DNA of 64,000 bases, taken from Roseivirga seohaensis (GTDB lineage: Bacteria > Bacteroidota > Bacteroidia > Cytophagales > Cyclobacteriaceae). A program made the position numbers and the translations under genes. This document shows, one piece after another, positions 6,586 through 15,817 of this stretch. Positions within the stretch are counted from its first letter, which is position 1. The number at the start of each line of letters is the position of its first letter. The stretch spans positions 124,001 to 188,000 of the forward strand of contig NZ_LRPB01000049.1 of the NCBI RefSeq assembly GCF_001592945.1. Direction: 5' to 3'. The notes under the pieces are model-generated. The model saw nothing but the letters and a program-made list of their open reading frames with translations, did no database searches and was not told the DNA's origin.

Positions 6586-8934
6586 CTAACGTTCATCTTT
6601 CAAAAACGCTACCGGGTTTTTACAGATCACCCGAAATACCCGTGCACTCACATAGCCAAATAAGAGGGCTGCAAGTATACCAATGGGCAACAAAAAATGG
6701 GCGGGTGACAATGTTATGCGGTATGCATAGGCTTCCAGCCATTGCTCGGAGGCGTAATAAGCTACGGTAAGACCAATAAGGATGGCCAAGGCAAAGAGTA
6801 GGGCAATCTCGCGGCTCACAAAGCCAAACAGAGCTTTCCTTGAAGCACCCAGAATCTTTTTGATGTTCAGTGCTTTGGTTTTTTGCAGGATCAATTGGTT
6901 TAAAACCCCAACCAAACCGATCAGACTGATAAGCAAGCTTACCAAACCTGCACCCAGTGCCAGGTCTGATTGCAATTTTTCAGACGCGTACTGGGCATGG
7001 AGCTGGTCTTCCAAAAAGCTGTAGTGCAGTTCAGCCCCTGGAAAAACCTCTTTCCAGATACTTTCTATTTGAGGCAATACGCTGGCGTAGGATACACCAT
7101 CGGCCAGTTTCAGACTGAAATACCGCCCTATGACCGGATTGAGCATATAGGCCACCGGTTGAATGTTTTCTTTGAGCGATTCCTGGTTGAAGTCACGGAT
7201 TACCCCTTTAACTGTATTGCCCACACGGTTGCTGAATAGATACAAGCGCTTGCCAATGGCCTCTTCGGGAGTACCCAGGCCCAACTGGCGCACGGCCTGT
7301 TCATTCAAAAGGACATTTTGAGCGGTATTGTCCTTGGAAAGATGGGCATAGAGCTTTTCCCCTGCCACTACATCAAAACCATAGAGGTCAATGTAATCCG
7401 CTTCGATCACCGCAGCGCTGACCATAGTTCTGGAGGAACTTTCAAACCCATGTGCCTGATAGGTTTTCCACTGTATGGCACTACCGGGTATGGCGGTAGA
7501 ATTGGCCATGTACTTAACCTGTGGCATCCGGCTCATCTCTTGCTTAAAACGTTCGACCTGATAACGGATGGAATCGCTGTTTGCCAAAAGGGGCTTTTGA
7601 AGGATCATCACGTTGGAGGGGTCATAGCCCAGATTGTGGTGCTGTTGAAACTGAAATTGCCTTATGGTGGTAAAAGCAAACAGGATAAACCCAAGGGAAA
7701 GGGTGAGCTGCAATGCAGTAAAGACCTGCCCAAGGCGGTTTTTACCACTTTCTGCCAACAGGCTGGAGGGCCTGCGCGAAACACCCGCCTGACGATGTGC
7801 TGTGCGGCCTAACAAAAGCCCGTGCAGCAAACAGAAACCCAGCACGATAACGGCCAACCACAAAGCCTGTATATAGGTTAAGGGCATTCTTTCACCAAGC
7901 CCCAAGCGTGTCAAAAGTGATCCGGGCAAGCTGTACAACAGTCCCAATGACAGCAGCAATGCCACACCCATATGGGAAAGGTTGTAGCGCACAAAAGACC
8001 GGACAAAGTGCTGTTTTGATGCCCCCAGAATGTTGCGGATTGCATAACTTTTTAGCTTGCGCCTGTAGGCAGAAAAGCTAAATACTGTATAATTTGCCAG
8101 GGCAACCACCAGCACAAAAATTGCGGCCAAAGACAACATGCGGATGTTGCTTTGGTCTATCATGGGGTTTTCTTCTCCTATATCCCCATAAGTCAAATGC
8201 ACCTGTTTTAAGGGAGTAAGCGATACCTGCATATTGTCCGTGGTTTTCAGGGCGGAGCGCAAGGTCTGTTCTACCTGATTTTGGAGTGCCGAGGGCGGAA
8301 CATGTGAAGGCTTTAAAAGATAGAAAGCATAATAGGCACGGTCAAGATCAGTTGCGGTTTTAAAGGAATCCCAATTGTCGCTTTCTGACAAAGGCAAAAT
8401 CATATCGAAAGAGAGGTGTGAATGCGTTTGATCTTCTACCACGCGGGCAATCTCAAAATCACCCTTTTTATCGACATGTAGAACCTGGCCTTCTACCTTG
8501 GTATGGCCAAACATGCGTTCGGCAAGCTCTTGGGTTACAATAATCTGGGAAGGTTTTATGAGTTGGGCATACCCATTGTTGGGCAACAGCAGGGACACCG
8601 CAGCGGGGTCTGCATATAGGCTTTTGCGCACAATGAACATCTGTTCGCCCAATCGGACATACAATCGGGAGGTTTCGGTCAATATCCGCCCCACCTTATC
8701 CACCGCATCGGGAGATTCTAAATTATACAAAAGCCCGGCAGGTAAGGCAGGGTGTTTTTTAAGCTGACCATCACTTTGGGTGGTCACCGATACACGGAAA
8801 ATGTCCGATTGTTTGTCGAGGTGGGTATCATAAGTGTTGTGCCAGCTGACAGTGTTGAAAAGGATCAGGCCAACGATGAAAGACAGTGCCAGTCCGGCCA
8901 CAAGAAAGGTAGAATTAGGGGTGAGAAAACGCAT
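6586..8934 (-). CDS. FtsX/MacB-like ABC transporter permease
   Basis: The 782-residue membrane protein has the double-FtsX layout common in Bacteroidota. A first membrane segment (about residues 8-27) is followed by a MacB-type periplasmic core domain. A central membrane cluster (about 270-380) ends with a linker, then a second periplasmic domain, and a C-terminal membrane cluster (about 660-770) contains ILGASRKALFGF, a repeat of ILGASKQHFVRSF in the first half. These permeases usually work with a MacB/LolD-like ATPase in export or mechanotransmission of lipids, lipoproteins or antimicrobials. No ATPase is adjacent, so the partner must be encoded elsewhere. The start is slightly shorter than the common MIKNYFK-type N-terminus. 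Confidence 0.85.
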   Translation of the reverse strand: MRFLTPNSTFLVAGLALSFIVGLILFNTVSWHNTYDTHLDKQSDIFRVSVTTQSDGQLKKHPALPAGLLYNLESPDAVDKVGRILTETSRLYVRLGEQMFIVRKSLYADPAAVSLLLPNNGYAQLIKPSQIIVTQELAERMFGHTKVEGQVLHVDKKGDFEIARVVEDQTHSHLSFDMILPLSESDNWDSFKTATDLDRAYYAFYLLKPSHVPPSALQNQVEQTLRSALKTTDNMQVSLTPLKQVHLTYGDIGEENPMIDQSNIRMLSLAAIFVLVVALANYTVFSFSAYRRKLKSYAIRNILGASKQHFVRSFVRYNLSHMGVALLLSLGLLYSLPGSLLTRLGLGERMPLTYIQALWLAVIVLGFCLLHGLLLGRTAHRQAGVSRRPSSLLAESGKNRLGQVFTALQLTLSLGFILFAFTTIRQFQFQQHHNLGYDPSNVMILQKPLLANSDSIRYQVERFKQEMSRMPQVKYMANSTAIPGSAIQWKTYQAHGFESSSRTMVSAAVIEADYIDLYGFDVVAGEKLYAHLSKDNTAQNVLLNEQAVRQLGLGTPEEAIGKRLYLFSNRVGNTVKGVIRDFNQESLKENIQPVAYMLNPVIGRYFSLKLADGVSYASVLPQIESIWKEVFPGAELHYSFLEDQLHAQYASEKLQSDLALGAGLVSLLISLIGLVGVLNQLILQKTKALNIKKILGASRKALFGFVSREIALLFALAILIGLTVAYYASEQWLEAYAYRITLSPAHFLLPIGILAALLFGYVSARVFRVICKNPVAFLKDER

Positions 8935-9010
8935 AACTACAAGTTAATCAGATCATTGTATTGACACAAGAAAATAGCCATATATTTATACTAATCAAAA
9001 ACAACAAGTC

Positions 9011-9625
9011 ATGAATTATTCCATCACCGGGCAGCGTTTACTGTCCTGGCCTGCGCTTTTCTTAAGCGTTTTGTTGTTCTCTTCCTGTAATAAAAATGAA
9101 GTTTCTTCAGATCGGGAAGCACAGAAGTCTGCCATTGCCATGCAGGCCCCTGAAGGGTTTTTGGTACTGCAAAAGGAAAAGCAGCTTAAAGTGCGCTACC
9201 ATGCTTATTTGACCGATCATTTTGTAAAAGCCGCAGAAAGAAGGTCAGAAATAATTTCTGAGGTGCCCATCTCGGGCCTGCGCTTAACTCAAATGGATAT
9301 TATGGAAGGTGAACGTATCAATTATTTGACCTTCAACGCGGATTATCAAGACATCCACCTCAAGGCTGCTTTTCCGGTCTACAAGGATAAGAAAGGCATT
9401 TACCTCTATGGTAGCCCTACAGAAGCAGGAATAGATTCCCGCAAGGCCGCCATGTTTGAATGTCCGTGCAATGGTCACACCTGTGAGGGTTCCAACTGTT
9501 CGGAATGTGTTTTCAGGAAAACAGGGGATTGTATTACGGGCTGCCTGTGCAACCGGTCCAGCGGGGTTGGTCAGTGTGACCACTCGGTAAGCACCTTTCC
9601 GCCAGGTGCTTGCGACCCGCAATAA
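9011..9625 (+). CDS. Cysteine-rich lipoprotein of unknown function
   Basis: The N-terminus is a lipoprotein signal (LFLSVLLFSSC, lipobox cysteine at about residue 26), so the 204-residue product is probably membrane-anchored. The middle (about residues 50-150) looks like a small beta-rich domain. The last 55 residues hold about eleven cysteines (CPCNGHTC, CSEC, CITGCLC), suggesting disulfides or metal binding. I recognise no family. It is divergent from the FtsX-like gene and is followed by a clear terminator, so it is probably monocistronic. Closeness to a metal island makes metal binding conceivable but unproven. Confidence 0.7.
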   Translation: MNYSITGQRLLSWPALFLSVLLFSSCNKNEVSSDREAQKSAIAMQAPEGFLVLQKEKQLKVRYHAYLTDHFVKAAERRSEIISEVPISGLRLTQMDIMEGERINYLTFNADYQDIHLKAAFPVYKDKKGIYLYGSPTEAGIDSRKAAMFECPCNGHTCEGSNCSECVFRKTGDCITGCLCNRSSGVGQCDHSVSTFPPGACDPQ

Positions 9626-9645
9626 AAGCAATTTTTAAATCATGC

Positions 9646-9680
9646 CCACATCCTGATTTGTATCAGGATGTGGTTTTTTT
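9646..9680 (+). terminator. Rho-independent terminator
   Basis: A perfect 12-bp stem (CCACATCCTGAT with ATCAGGATGTGG), a 4-nt loop and a run of seven Ts follow the lipoprotein gene by about 20 bp. It most likely ends that transcript. Confidence 0.9.
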
Positions 9681-10153
9681 ACAGATGGCTTGGTAAGTGT
9701 TTTATTCTAAAAGTCAGGATAAAAGATGTGCTGGTGATTTGAGCAAGGTTCACCTCGAAACTCATGCTACTCCATAGAGCCCAATGTCAACCAGATATGA
9801 ACCCATACATATTCTGACCAAAATAACAGACGCACCTATAGCTTCTCTATATCCCCGGGTTATCATACGGTTACCCCGGCCTGACCATACCTCAGCCGTG
9901 CTTTGCTGTTGGTGAATTGTAACCCATTTTGTAATATCCCAACTGGTTGTTAAGGACTTCGATCTTTGGAAAAAAGTAAATTAGTCTGTGTATGAATTTA
10001 TCGCTTGTGATAGATTCCTAGTTGAAAATCACGAACTTTGATTATTCATGGCAGGACTAATTTAGAGAATCGAACCCTCCAAAAACCAAACTTGAAAGTT
10101 TCATTGTTTTAGCTAATGGCTTTGAAACTAAATTTACCTACTCTTAAAAGTCT
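9681..10153. other. Gene-free stretch with a possible transposase tail
   Basis: About 470 bp contain no convincing gene. On the minus strand, roughly 10005 down to a stop at 9892, a short open segment reads KIEVLNNQLGYYKMGYNSP, which faintly resembles the last residues of IS3/IS481-type transposases. No upstream transposase sequence or terminal inverted repeats could be seen, so this is at most a decayed remnant. Confidence 0.25.
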
Positions 10154-10726
10154 ATGAAACCACTTCCTCTTCTCCACATCAAAAACATGGTTTGCCCCCG
10201 CTGTATTATGGCGATAGAAGGAGTATTGAAAGAGCTAAATATTGATTACAACAAAGTGACACTGGGCGAAGTAAGTCTGAACAAAGAAATCACTCTGAGC
10301 CAGCAAGTGGCCTTGAATAAAAAGTTACAAGCCCTGGGTTTTGAATTGCTGGAAAGCGGTAAATCCGCACTGATCTCCCGTATTAAAACCCTGATTGTGG
10401 AGCAGATCCACCATAAAAAGGAAAATCTACAGGTCAACTTCTCTACCTTTCTGTCCGATCAATTACACCATGACTACAGCAACCTGAGCCGCCTGTTTTC
10501 TTCGGTGGAGGGCATTACCATTGAGAAATTCATTACCCGGCAAAAAACAGAGCGTGTAAAGGAATTACTTTTTTACAATGAAATGAACCTGTCTGAAATT
10601 GCTTTCCAAATGAACTACAGCAGCGTAGCCCATCTTTCCGCCCAGTTTAAAAAGGAAACCGGAATGACCCCTTCTGCATTTAAAAAAAATGCAAAGCCTG
10701 GTCACAATGCATTAGATTCACTTTGA
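10154..10726 (+). CDS. HMA-domain AraC-family regulator
   Basis: The 190-residue protein joins an N-terminal heavy-metal-associated-type domain (NMVCPRCI, C14 and C17) to a C-terminal AraC-type DNA-binding domain (about residues 95-185, with MNLSEIAFQMNYSS and HLSAQFKKETGMTPSAF). This architecture is frequent beside copper genes in Bacteroidota. The obvious inference is a copper- or silver-sensing activator of the nearby copA cluster. It is separated from copA by an inserted nucleotidyltransferase gene and by the remains of a second regulator of the same kind. A longer paralogue is encoded at 44517-45377. Confidence 0.85.
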   Translation: MKPLPLLHIKNMVCPRCIMAIEGVLKELNIDYNKVTLGEVSLNKEITLSQQVALNKKLQALGFELLESGKSALISRIKTLIVEQIHHKKENLQVNFSTFLSDQLHHDYSNLSRLFSSVEGITIEKFITRQKTERVKELLFYNEMNLSEIAFQMNYSSVAHLSAQFKKETGMTPSAFKKNAKPGHNALDSL

Positions 10727-11013
10727 CAGAATTCTGATTAGTGTCAAAAGTATATTTATTAAGATTAGGAATAAAGGATGAGAAGATAAGAAGGGTCTAT
10801 CGGTTTTATCTTAAAAAACGATACAGGATTAGGGTAAGTAATAATTATGAACGTAGGGTTTAAAATAAACTAATGTACTGACTACATAACCCAATCGCCA
10901 TAATGCTAAATTTAAGGTGGTAATAAAAAATTTCTAAATTGCTACATTGGAATTATGAGTATATATAAAATTAGCATTTCATTTTAAGACTTGTTTAAAA
11001 TTGATATAAAATT

Positions 11014-11703
11014 ATGAGCACTACATTGTTATCTAAAGCATATCCTACAGCGGATGAATGGAAAAAACTTGTTAACCAATTTGCTCCAGAGGCTATAGCT
11101 CATAAATTGCTCCTTGCAAGTGTGCCTTTTGTTTTCAAAGAGGAGCCTTTAAAATTTGCATTGTTCAAAAGAAATATAGCTGACGCTTTTGGAGTAGCAC
11201 CAACTGACGTATTTATTGTGGGAAGTGCTCTAGCTGGAAGAAGTCTGAAAGGAAGTAGCATAAATAAAGAATATTCTTCAGCCAGCGATATTGATACTTT
11301 GATAATCTCTGAACACCTTTTTTCAAAGTATGTGATGCATTCTTTTGATTGGGTTAAAAGAATTACTACTCCTGAGGATTATGATGAGATCTATAAACCG
11401 CCCAAACTAAATGAACAGGATATTACAAATATTGGTAGACTTTCCATGAATGCTTCAAAAGGAATATGGAGACCAGATAGCTTACCTCCAGGGGCAGCTG
11501 CAAGAGATGACTTTTTCAAAAAGTTCGGTGACGTATCCTTAAAAGTTTTGGGTCTACAACTTTCTGAAGACACTGTTTCAAAGGTAAATGGAAGGGTAGC
11601 ACGCTCATTTGATGATGCTGTGGAAGACCTATCCCATAGCATCTATAAACTTAAAAAAGAATTTGAATTTATTGAAAAAGATAAAAATAAACTAAAGAAC
11701 TAA
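11014..11703 (+). CDS. Nucleotidyltransferase-fold protein (Pol-beta type)
   Basis: The 229-residue protein has a Pol-beta-type nucleotidyltransferase signature: FIVGSALAGRS (G70, S71) followed about 20 residues later by SDIDTLIIS (D92, D94). Members transfer nucleotides to RNA, protein or small molecules, or synthesise signalling nucleotides, and many serve in toxin-antitoxin or defence systems. The remaining sequence, with a charged C-terminal helix, gives no further clue. The gene and its 290-bp upstream region look more AT-rich than the neighbours, and it sits between an intact HMA-AraC gene and the 3' remnant of another. That points to recent acquisition. Substrate is unknown. Confidence 0.7.
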   Translation: MSTTLLSKAYPTADEWKKLVNQFAPEAIAHKLLLASVPFVFKEEPLKFALFKRNIADAFGVAPTDVFIVGSALAGRSLKGSSINKEYSSASDIDTLIISEHLFSKYVMHSFDWVKRITTPEDYDEIYKPPKLNEQDITNIGRLSMNASKGIWRPDSLPPGAAARDDFFKKFGDVSLKVLGLQLSEDTVSKVNGRVARSFDDAVEDLSHSIYKLKKEFEFIEKDKNKLKN

Positions 11704-11759
11704 ACAAAGAGAACCTAGATGAAAGACATTTAAAATAATTTTGACTTTCACTCTTACTA

Positions 11760-11878
11760 ATTAAAGCTACTGATGTTTAGCCTATCTTTCCGCTCCGTTT
11801 AAGAAGGAAACCGGCATGACCCCTTCTACATTTAAAAAATCTAAAAAGCCCGGTCATGCTTCATTAGAAAACCTCTGA
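11760..11878 (+). pseudogene. 3' remnant of a second HMA-AraC regulator gene
   Basis: In one frame this segment reads AYLSAPFKKETGMTPSTFKK and ends ASLENL-stop. It closely matches the end of the intact regulator at 10154-10726 (AHLSAQFKKETGMTPSAFKK ... ALDSL-stop). Homology fades upstream of 11760 and already contains in-frame stops, for example a TGA just before the conserved part. It is therefore the decayed 3' end of a duplicate, lying directly upstream of copA. The rest of that copy was probably lost when the nucleotidyltransferase gene arrived. Confidence 0.85.
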
Positions 11879-11967
11879 CAAAATCTTGTAACTCTTAAAC
11901 CAGATTGTATAACAACCATTTCCTTATAGTGGGTGAAATTTGTAGTGTTTAAAAATTACAAACGCTT

Positions 11968-14220
11968 ATGGAGACTATCACCCTTCCCACAGCCCCTGCA
12001 CCCAAAGGGAAAACCGTTAAAGAATCCTTTCCCGTAACGGGGATGACCTGTGCCGCCTGTGCTTCAAGTGTAGAATCTATCTTGAGCCATACAGAAGGGG
12101 TGCATGGAGCCACCGTAAATTTTGCCAATAGTTCAGTATTGGTGGAATACAACAAGTCATTCACGCACGATGATTTACAAAAAGCCTTACAGTCTGGAGG
12201 CTATGACATCATCGTAGATGTAGAAGACCCTTCAACAGTACAGCAGGAGCTTCAGGAAAAGCATTATGAGGAGGTGAAAAAACGAACCATTTGGTCGGCC
12301 ATTTTAACCTTGCCCGTATTCATTATAGGGATGTTCTACATGGATTGGGTGCCGGGACGATGGATTTCATTGGTGTTTACCATTCCGGTTTTGTTCTGGT
12401 TTGGTCGTAATTTTTTCATCAATGCCTTCAAGCAAGCCAAACATGGGAAAGCCAATATGGATACCTTGGTTGCGCTAAGCACAGGTATTGCCTTTATTTT
12501 CAGTTTGTTCAATACCTTATTTCCGGAGTTCTGGCACAGCCGGGGTATACATCCTCATGTCTACTACGAAGCGGCTACCGTAATTATCACGTTCATCTCT
12601 CTGGGGAAAGTGCTGGAAGAGAAGGCTAAATCCAATACTTCTACTGCCATCAAAAAACTGATGGGCTTGCAACCCAAGACCCTGAAAGTGATTGTGGATG
12701 GTGAAGAAGTGGAAATGCCTATAGCCTCTGTGCAAAAAGGTTATACCATCGTGGTTCGTCCAGGAGAAAAAATCCCTGTAGATGGTGAAGTGGCCGAGGG
12801 AAATTCTTTTGTGGATGAAAGCATGATCACCGGAGAACCTATTCCGGTGGAGAAAACCAAAGGTGAAAAAGTTTTTGCCGGGACAGTGAATCAAAAAGGT
12901 AGTTTCCGCTTTATTGCTGAGAAAGTGGCCGGGGAAACCCTACTCGCCCAGATCATTAAAATGGTGCAGGAAGCTCAGGGCAGTAAGGCCCCGGTGCAAA
13001 AGCTGGTCGATAAAATAGCTGGTATTTTCGTTCCCGTAGTCATGGCCATTTCAATTATCACCTTCATCACCTGGATGTTTATCGGTGGAGATGATGCCTT
13101 TACCCATGCGCTGCTTACTTCGGTGGCGGTACTCGTAATCGCTTGTCCCTGTGCATTAGGCTTGGCCACACCAACGGCTATTATGGTAGGTGTGGGAAAA
13201 GGAGCCGAAAACAATATCCTGATCAAAGATGCCGAAAGCCTGGAATTGGGACATAAAGTGAATGCTGTGGTATTGGATAAAACAGGTACCATCACAGAAG
13301 GGAAGCCGGTAGTAACCGATATCATTTGGGAAGATGAGGGTCAATCCGAAAAACTCAAACCCATACTGCTTGCAATGGAGTCGCAATCCGAACATCCGCT
13401 GGCAGAGGCTGTGGTTCAAAAGCTAAAGGAGGAAGGAATTAAATCTACAACCATTACCCGGTTTAACAGTATCACGGGGCGTGGTGTTGAGGCAATGTAT
13501 GCAGATGACACGATGTTCTATATCGGTAATCAAAAATTGCTGACTGAACATAATATCAACGTCAGCAATGAACTTGACAAAAAAGCAAAAGCCCTTCGGG
13601 AAGAAGCTAAAACGGTTATCTTCTTTGCCAATCAAAATCAGGCATTAGCCGTACTGGCCATAGCTGATAAGATCAAGGAAACGTCCAGACAGGCCATTAA
13701 AACCCTTCAAGACAGAAACATTGAAGTGTATATGCTCACAGGGGATAATCAGCAAACCGCTCAGGCAGTTGCCAACCAGGTAGGACTGAAGCATTTCAAA
13801 GCAGAAGTGTTGCCCTCCGACAAGGCAGATTTTGTAAAAGAATTACAAGCTAAAGGCAAAATTGTGGCTATGGTGGGTGATGGTATCAACGACTCACATG
13901 CCCTGGCACAAGCCGATGTGAGTATTGCGATGGGGCATGGTTCTGATATAGCGATGGATGTAGCCAAAATAACCCTCATCACTTCAGACTTGCAGTCCAT
14001 ACCTAAGGCATTGAACCTTTCTAAAAAGACGGTTTTGGGTATCCGTCAGAACCTGTTTTGGGCATTTATTTACAACATTATCGGCATCCCAATAGCAGCA
14101 GGACTTTTGTATCCCATCAATGGGTTTTTGCTAGACCCAATGATTGCCGGGATGGCGATGGCTTTCAGTTCAGTATCGGTTGTGGCCAATAGCCTGCGGT
14201 TGAAGGCAGCTAAAATTTGA
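11968..14220 (+). CDS. copA: Copper-translocating P1B-type ATPase
   Basis: This 750-residue ATPase exports Cu(I) or Ag(I) from the cytoplasm. One N-terminal HMA domain carries GMTCAAC (C28, C31). The membrane motif is CPC (about 393-395, [13 protein letters not shown]), the phosphorylated aspartate is near 437 (DKTGTITEG), the dephosphorylation motif is TGEP, and the hinge is [13 protein letters not shown] together with the HMA domain indicates P1B-1, monovalent copper type. It is the first gene of a tight copper cluster with ferredoxin, CopZ-like and copper-storage-like genes. It is probably controlled by the HMA-AraC regulator upstream. Confidence 0.95.
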   Translation: METITLPTAPAPKGKTVKESFPVTGMTCAACASSVESILSHTEGVHGATVNFANSSVLVEYNKSFTHDDLQKALQSGGYDIIVDVEDPSTVQQELQEKHYEEVKKRTIWSAILTLPVFIIGMFYMDWVPGRWISLVFTIPVLFWFGRNFFINAFKQAKHGKANMDTLVALSTGIAFIFSLFNTLFPEFWHSRGIHPHVYYEAATVIITFISLGKVLEEKAKSNTSTAIKKLMGLQPKTLKVIVDGEEVEMPIASVQKGYTIVVRPGEKIPVDGEVAEGNSFVDESMITGEPIPVEKTKGEKVFAGTVNQKGSFRFIAEKVAGETLLAQIIKMVQEAQGSKAPVQKLVDKIAGIFVPVVMAISIITFITWMFIGGDDAFTHALLTSVAVLVIACPCALGLATPTAIMVGVGKGAENNILIKDAESLELGHKVNAVVLDKTGTITEGKPVVTDIIWEDEGQSEKLKPILLAMESQSEHPLAEAVVQKLKEEGIKSTTITRFNSITGRGVEAMYADDTMFYIGNQKLLTEHNINVSNELDKKAKALREEAKTVIFFANQNQALAVLAIADKIKETSRQAIKTLQDRNIEVYMLTGDNQQTAQAVANQVGLKHFKAEVLPSDKADFVKELQAKGKIVAMVGDGINDSHALAQADVSIAMGHGSDIAMDVAKITLITSDLQSIPKALNLSKKTVLGIRQNLFWAFIYNIIGIPIAAGLLYPINGFLLDPMIAGMAMAFSSVSVVANSLRLKAAKI

Positions 14221-14225
14221 TAGGG

Positions 14226-14519
14226 ATGGAAAAGACGATAAAAAAAGCAGAGGTACACCTTAAAGGCTTGAAAGAGGGTACGATACAGCTAGAAGTATCT
14301 GAATCCCAAACTATTCTCACGAGTGGACTGGAAAAGGGACTCGAACTGCCTCATTCATGTAAGCAAGCCCTTTGTGGAAAATGTGCCGCCAAACTACTGG
14401 AAGGAGAGGTGTATATGAAGGCAAACTATGCCCTTAACGAAGATGAGCTTAAAGAATGTTCTGTATTGCTGTGTCAAAGCCTGCCCATGAGTGAATGCAT
14501 CGTCCTGGCTTATACCTGA
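14226..14519 (+). CDS. 2Fe-2S ferredoxin
   Basis: The short protein has the plant-type cluster pattern CKQALCGKC followed by a fourth cysteine in the CSVLLCQ segment. It would carry one 2Fe-2S cluster and move electrons in the cytoplasm. The ATG at 14226 is used because a TTG at 14217 would overlap copA. The gene follows copA by 5 bp, so co-transcription is near certain. Its link with copper is unclear; such clusters are copper-sensitive, and replacement or redox support under copper stress is one inference. Confidence 0.85.
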   Translation: MEKTIKKAEVHLKGLKEGTIQLEVSESQTILTSGLEKGLELPHSCKQALCGKCAAKLLEGEVYMKANYALNEDELKECSVLLCQSLPMSECIVLAYT

Positions 14520-14610
14520 TGGGTCAAAACTTCATAAAAAAAGAACAAAAATCTATAACGGTTGCCGGGGTTAGAACGGATAGATTTGAATCATTAAAAA
14601 TCAGATAAAA

Positions 14611-14823
14611 ATGGAAATACTAAAGTTTAAAACTTCGATAAAATGTAACGGCTGTTTAGAAAAAGTAAGCCCCCGCCTCAACGAAACGGAAGGCATTGAG
14701 AAATGGGAGGTTGATCTTAAAAACCCCGATAAGGTACTAACGGTAGAAAGTAATGGAGCCACTAAGGGGCAAGTGATTTCTACACTAGATAAAATTGGGT
14801 TCAAGGCTGAACCCATTGATTAA
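14611..14823 (+). CDS. HMA-domain copper chaperone, CopZ-like
   Basis: The 70-residue protein is a single HMA-type fold with the metal-binding pair in IKCNGCLEKV. It resembles CopZ-type chaperones that hand Cu(I) to the P-type ATPase. The motif is CNGC rather than the usual MTCxxC, and the remaining sequence keeps the beta-alpha-beta pattern ending KIGFKAEPI. It belongs to the copA cluster. Confidence 0.8.
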   Translation: MEILKFKTSIKCNGCLEKVSPRLNETEGIEKWEVDLKNPDKVLTVESNGATKGQVISTLDKIGFKAEPID

Positions 14824-14848
14824 TCCATAACCCTTAAACAAATATATT

Positions 14849-15160
14849 ATGATAGATGAAAAATGTATAGACGAATGTCTGGCCTGCGTAAAGGCCTGCG
14901 AAATTTGCATTGATGGATGCCTGGGCGGTGATGCTAAAATGGAAGCCTGCTTGAGGGCCTGTTTGGATTGCTCTGACCTGTGCAGTATTACTGCCAAATT
15001 GGAAGCGCGTAACAGTGCTTTTGCATCAAAACTCAAGGCATTGTGTGCTGAAGCATGTGAAGCCTGTGCCAAAGAATGTGAAAAACACGCTGACCATCAC
15101 GACCATTGTAAAGCCTGTGCTGAAGCCTGCCGTAAGTGTGCCGAGGCTTGCAGAAGTTAA
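14849..15160 (+). CDS. Four-helix bundle copper-binding protein (Csp-like)
   Basis: This 103-residue protein has about 20 cysteines in a heptad-like spacing along predicted helices (CIDECLACVKACEICIDGC, CLRACLDCSDLC, CAEACEACAKECEKHADHH). That is the hallmark of the copper storage proteins that fill a four-helix bundle with Cu(I). There is no signal peptide, so cytosolic storage is expected. It closes the copA cluster and is followed by a strong terminator. Confidence 0.88.
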   Translation: MIDEKCIDECLACVKACEICIDGCLGGDAKMEACLRACLDCSDLCSITAKLEARNSAFASKLKALCAEACEACAKECEKHADHHDHCKACAEACRKCAEACRS

Positions 15161-15180
15161 TGATTGGAAAAAATGTAGTT

Positions 15181-15211
15181 AAAAGGGAGCCATCAAGTGG
15201 CTCCCTTTTTT
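15181..15211 (+). terminator. Rho-independent terminator
   Basis: An AAAAGGGAGCC/GGCTCCCTTTTT hairpin with a 7-nt loop and a T-run lies about 20 bp after the copper-storage gene. It most likely ends the copA operon. Confidence 0.9.
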
Positions 15212-15404
15212 AGTATGAGAGTATTCTGCAAGACGACAATCACATACTTACTGTAAATGCTCGTCTAAATGGAAGAGTTGCAAAAAAGCTTTCAATGCCG
15301 ATACCATAAGGCAAGAGGGTTTCTACATATTTAAACGGCTCTTAAAGCTCCTTTTTAAGAATTTTCAAGTTGAACTTTGCAAACCTATTGCATTGATTTT
15401 GTTA

Positions 15405-15412
15405 TAGCTTTG
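15405..15412 (+). promoter_or_regulatory. Possible -7 promoter element (TAGCTTTG)
   Basis: TAGCTTTG fits the Bacteroidota TAnnTTTG consensus and lies 4 bp before the GTG at 15417, implying a leaderless or very short-leader transcript. A convincing TTG at the -33 distance was not found. The motif CTTTGCA occurs twice, at 15375 and 15409, 34 bp apart, and could be a regulator site. Confidence 0.4.
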
Positions 15413-15416
15413 CACT

Positions 15417-15728
15417 GTGCGAATCATATCGATCATATTATCTGTTTGGATTCTGGGTTTGTCAGTACTTCCATGTGCTGACAATCAACCAGCAAAAGAG
15501 CACATTGAAGTATCAACAAGTGATGTCGGAGATGATCAGAATCATAATTCTACTGAAGATTTATGTTCACCCCTATGCACATGTCACTGCTGCCACAGCC
15601 ATTTGGTAGTGCATCAATCATACAGATTGCATTCCCAGCCCCTTTCCTTCGAAGATCCGCTGGCGGGTCATGCCTGTTCTCTGTCTGAAGGGTTTAAGGA
15701 ATCTTTTTTAGAACCCCCGAAGGTTTAA
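15417..15728 (+). CDS. DUF6660-type small exported protein
   Basis: The 103-residue product has a signal-like N-terminus ending LGLSVLPCADNQP, then an acidic linker and a CSPLCTCHCCHSH stretch that looks metal-binding. This matches the DUF6660 family, small Bacteroidota proteins usually encoded just before CzcA/CusA pumps. It starts with GTG immediately downstream of a -7-like element and lies 89 bp before the fused pump gene. A role as a periplasmic metal-binding accessory is inference. Confidence 0.7.
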   Translation: MRIISIILSVWILGLSVLPCADNQPAKEHIEVSTSDVGDDQNHNSTEDLCSPLCTCHCCHSHLVVHQSYRLHSQPLSFEDPLAGHACSLSEGFKESFLEPPKV

Positions 15729-15817
15729 TATCAGTCTTTACCGGCCCCTTTTCTCCATGCAGTATTCATGCCTGGGCTGGTCATCCTATTTTTCTAACTG
15801 ATATTAAATCATAATTA

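Noticed and set aside
8961-8988. TTG-N17-TATATTTA as a promoter for the Cys-rich lipoprotein
   Set aside because: The -7 element lacks the final G and the spacing is short; plausible but not strong enough to list.
9892-10005. Minus-strand segment ending NNQLGYYKMGYNSP, similar to transposase tails
   Set aside because: Too short, no upstream transposase sequence, no inverted repeats; kept only as a remark in the gene-free stretch.
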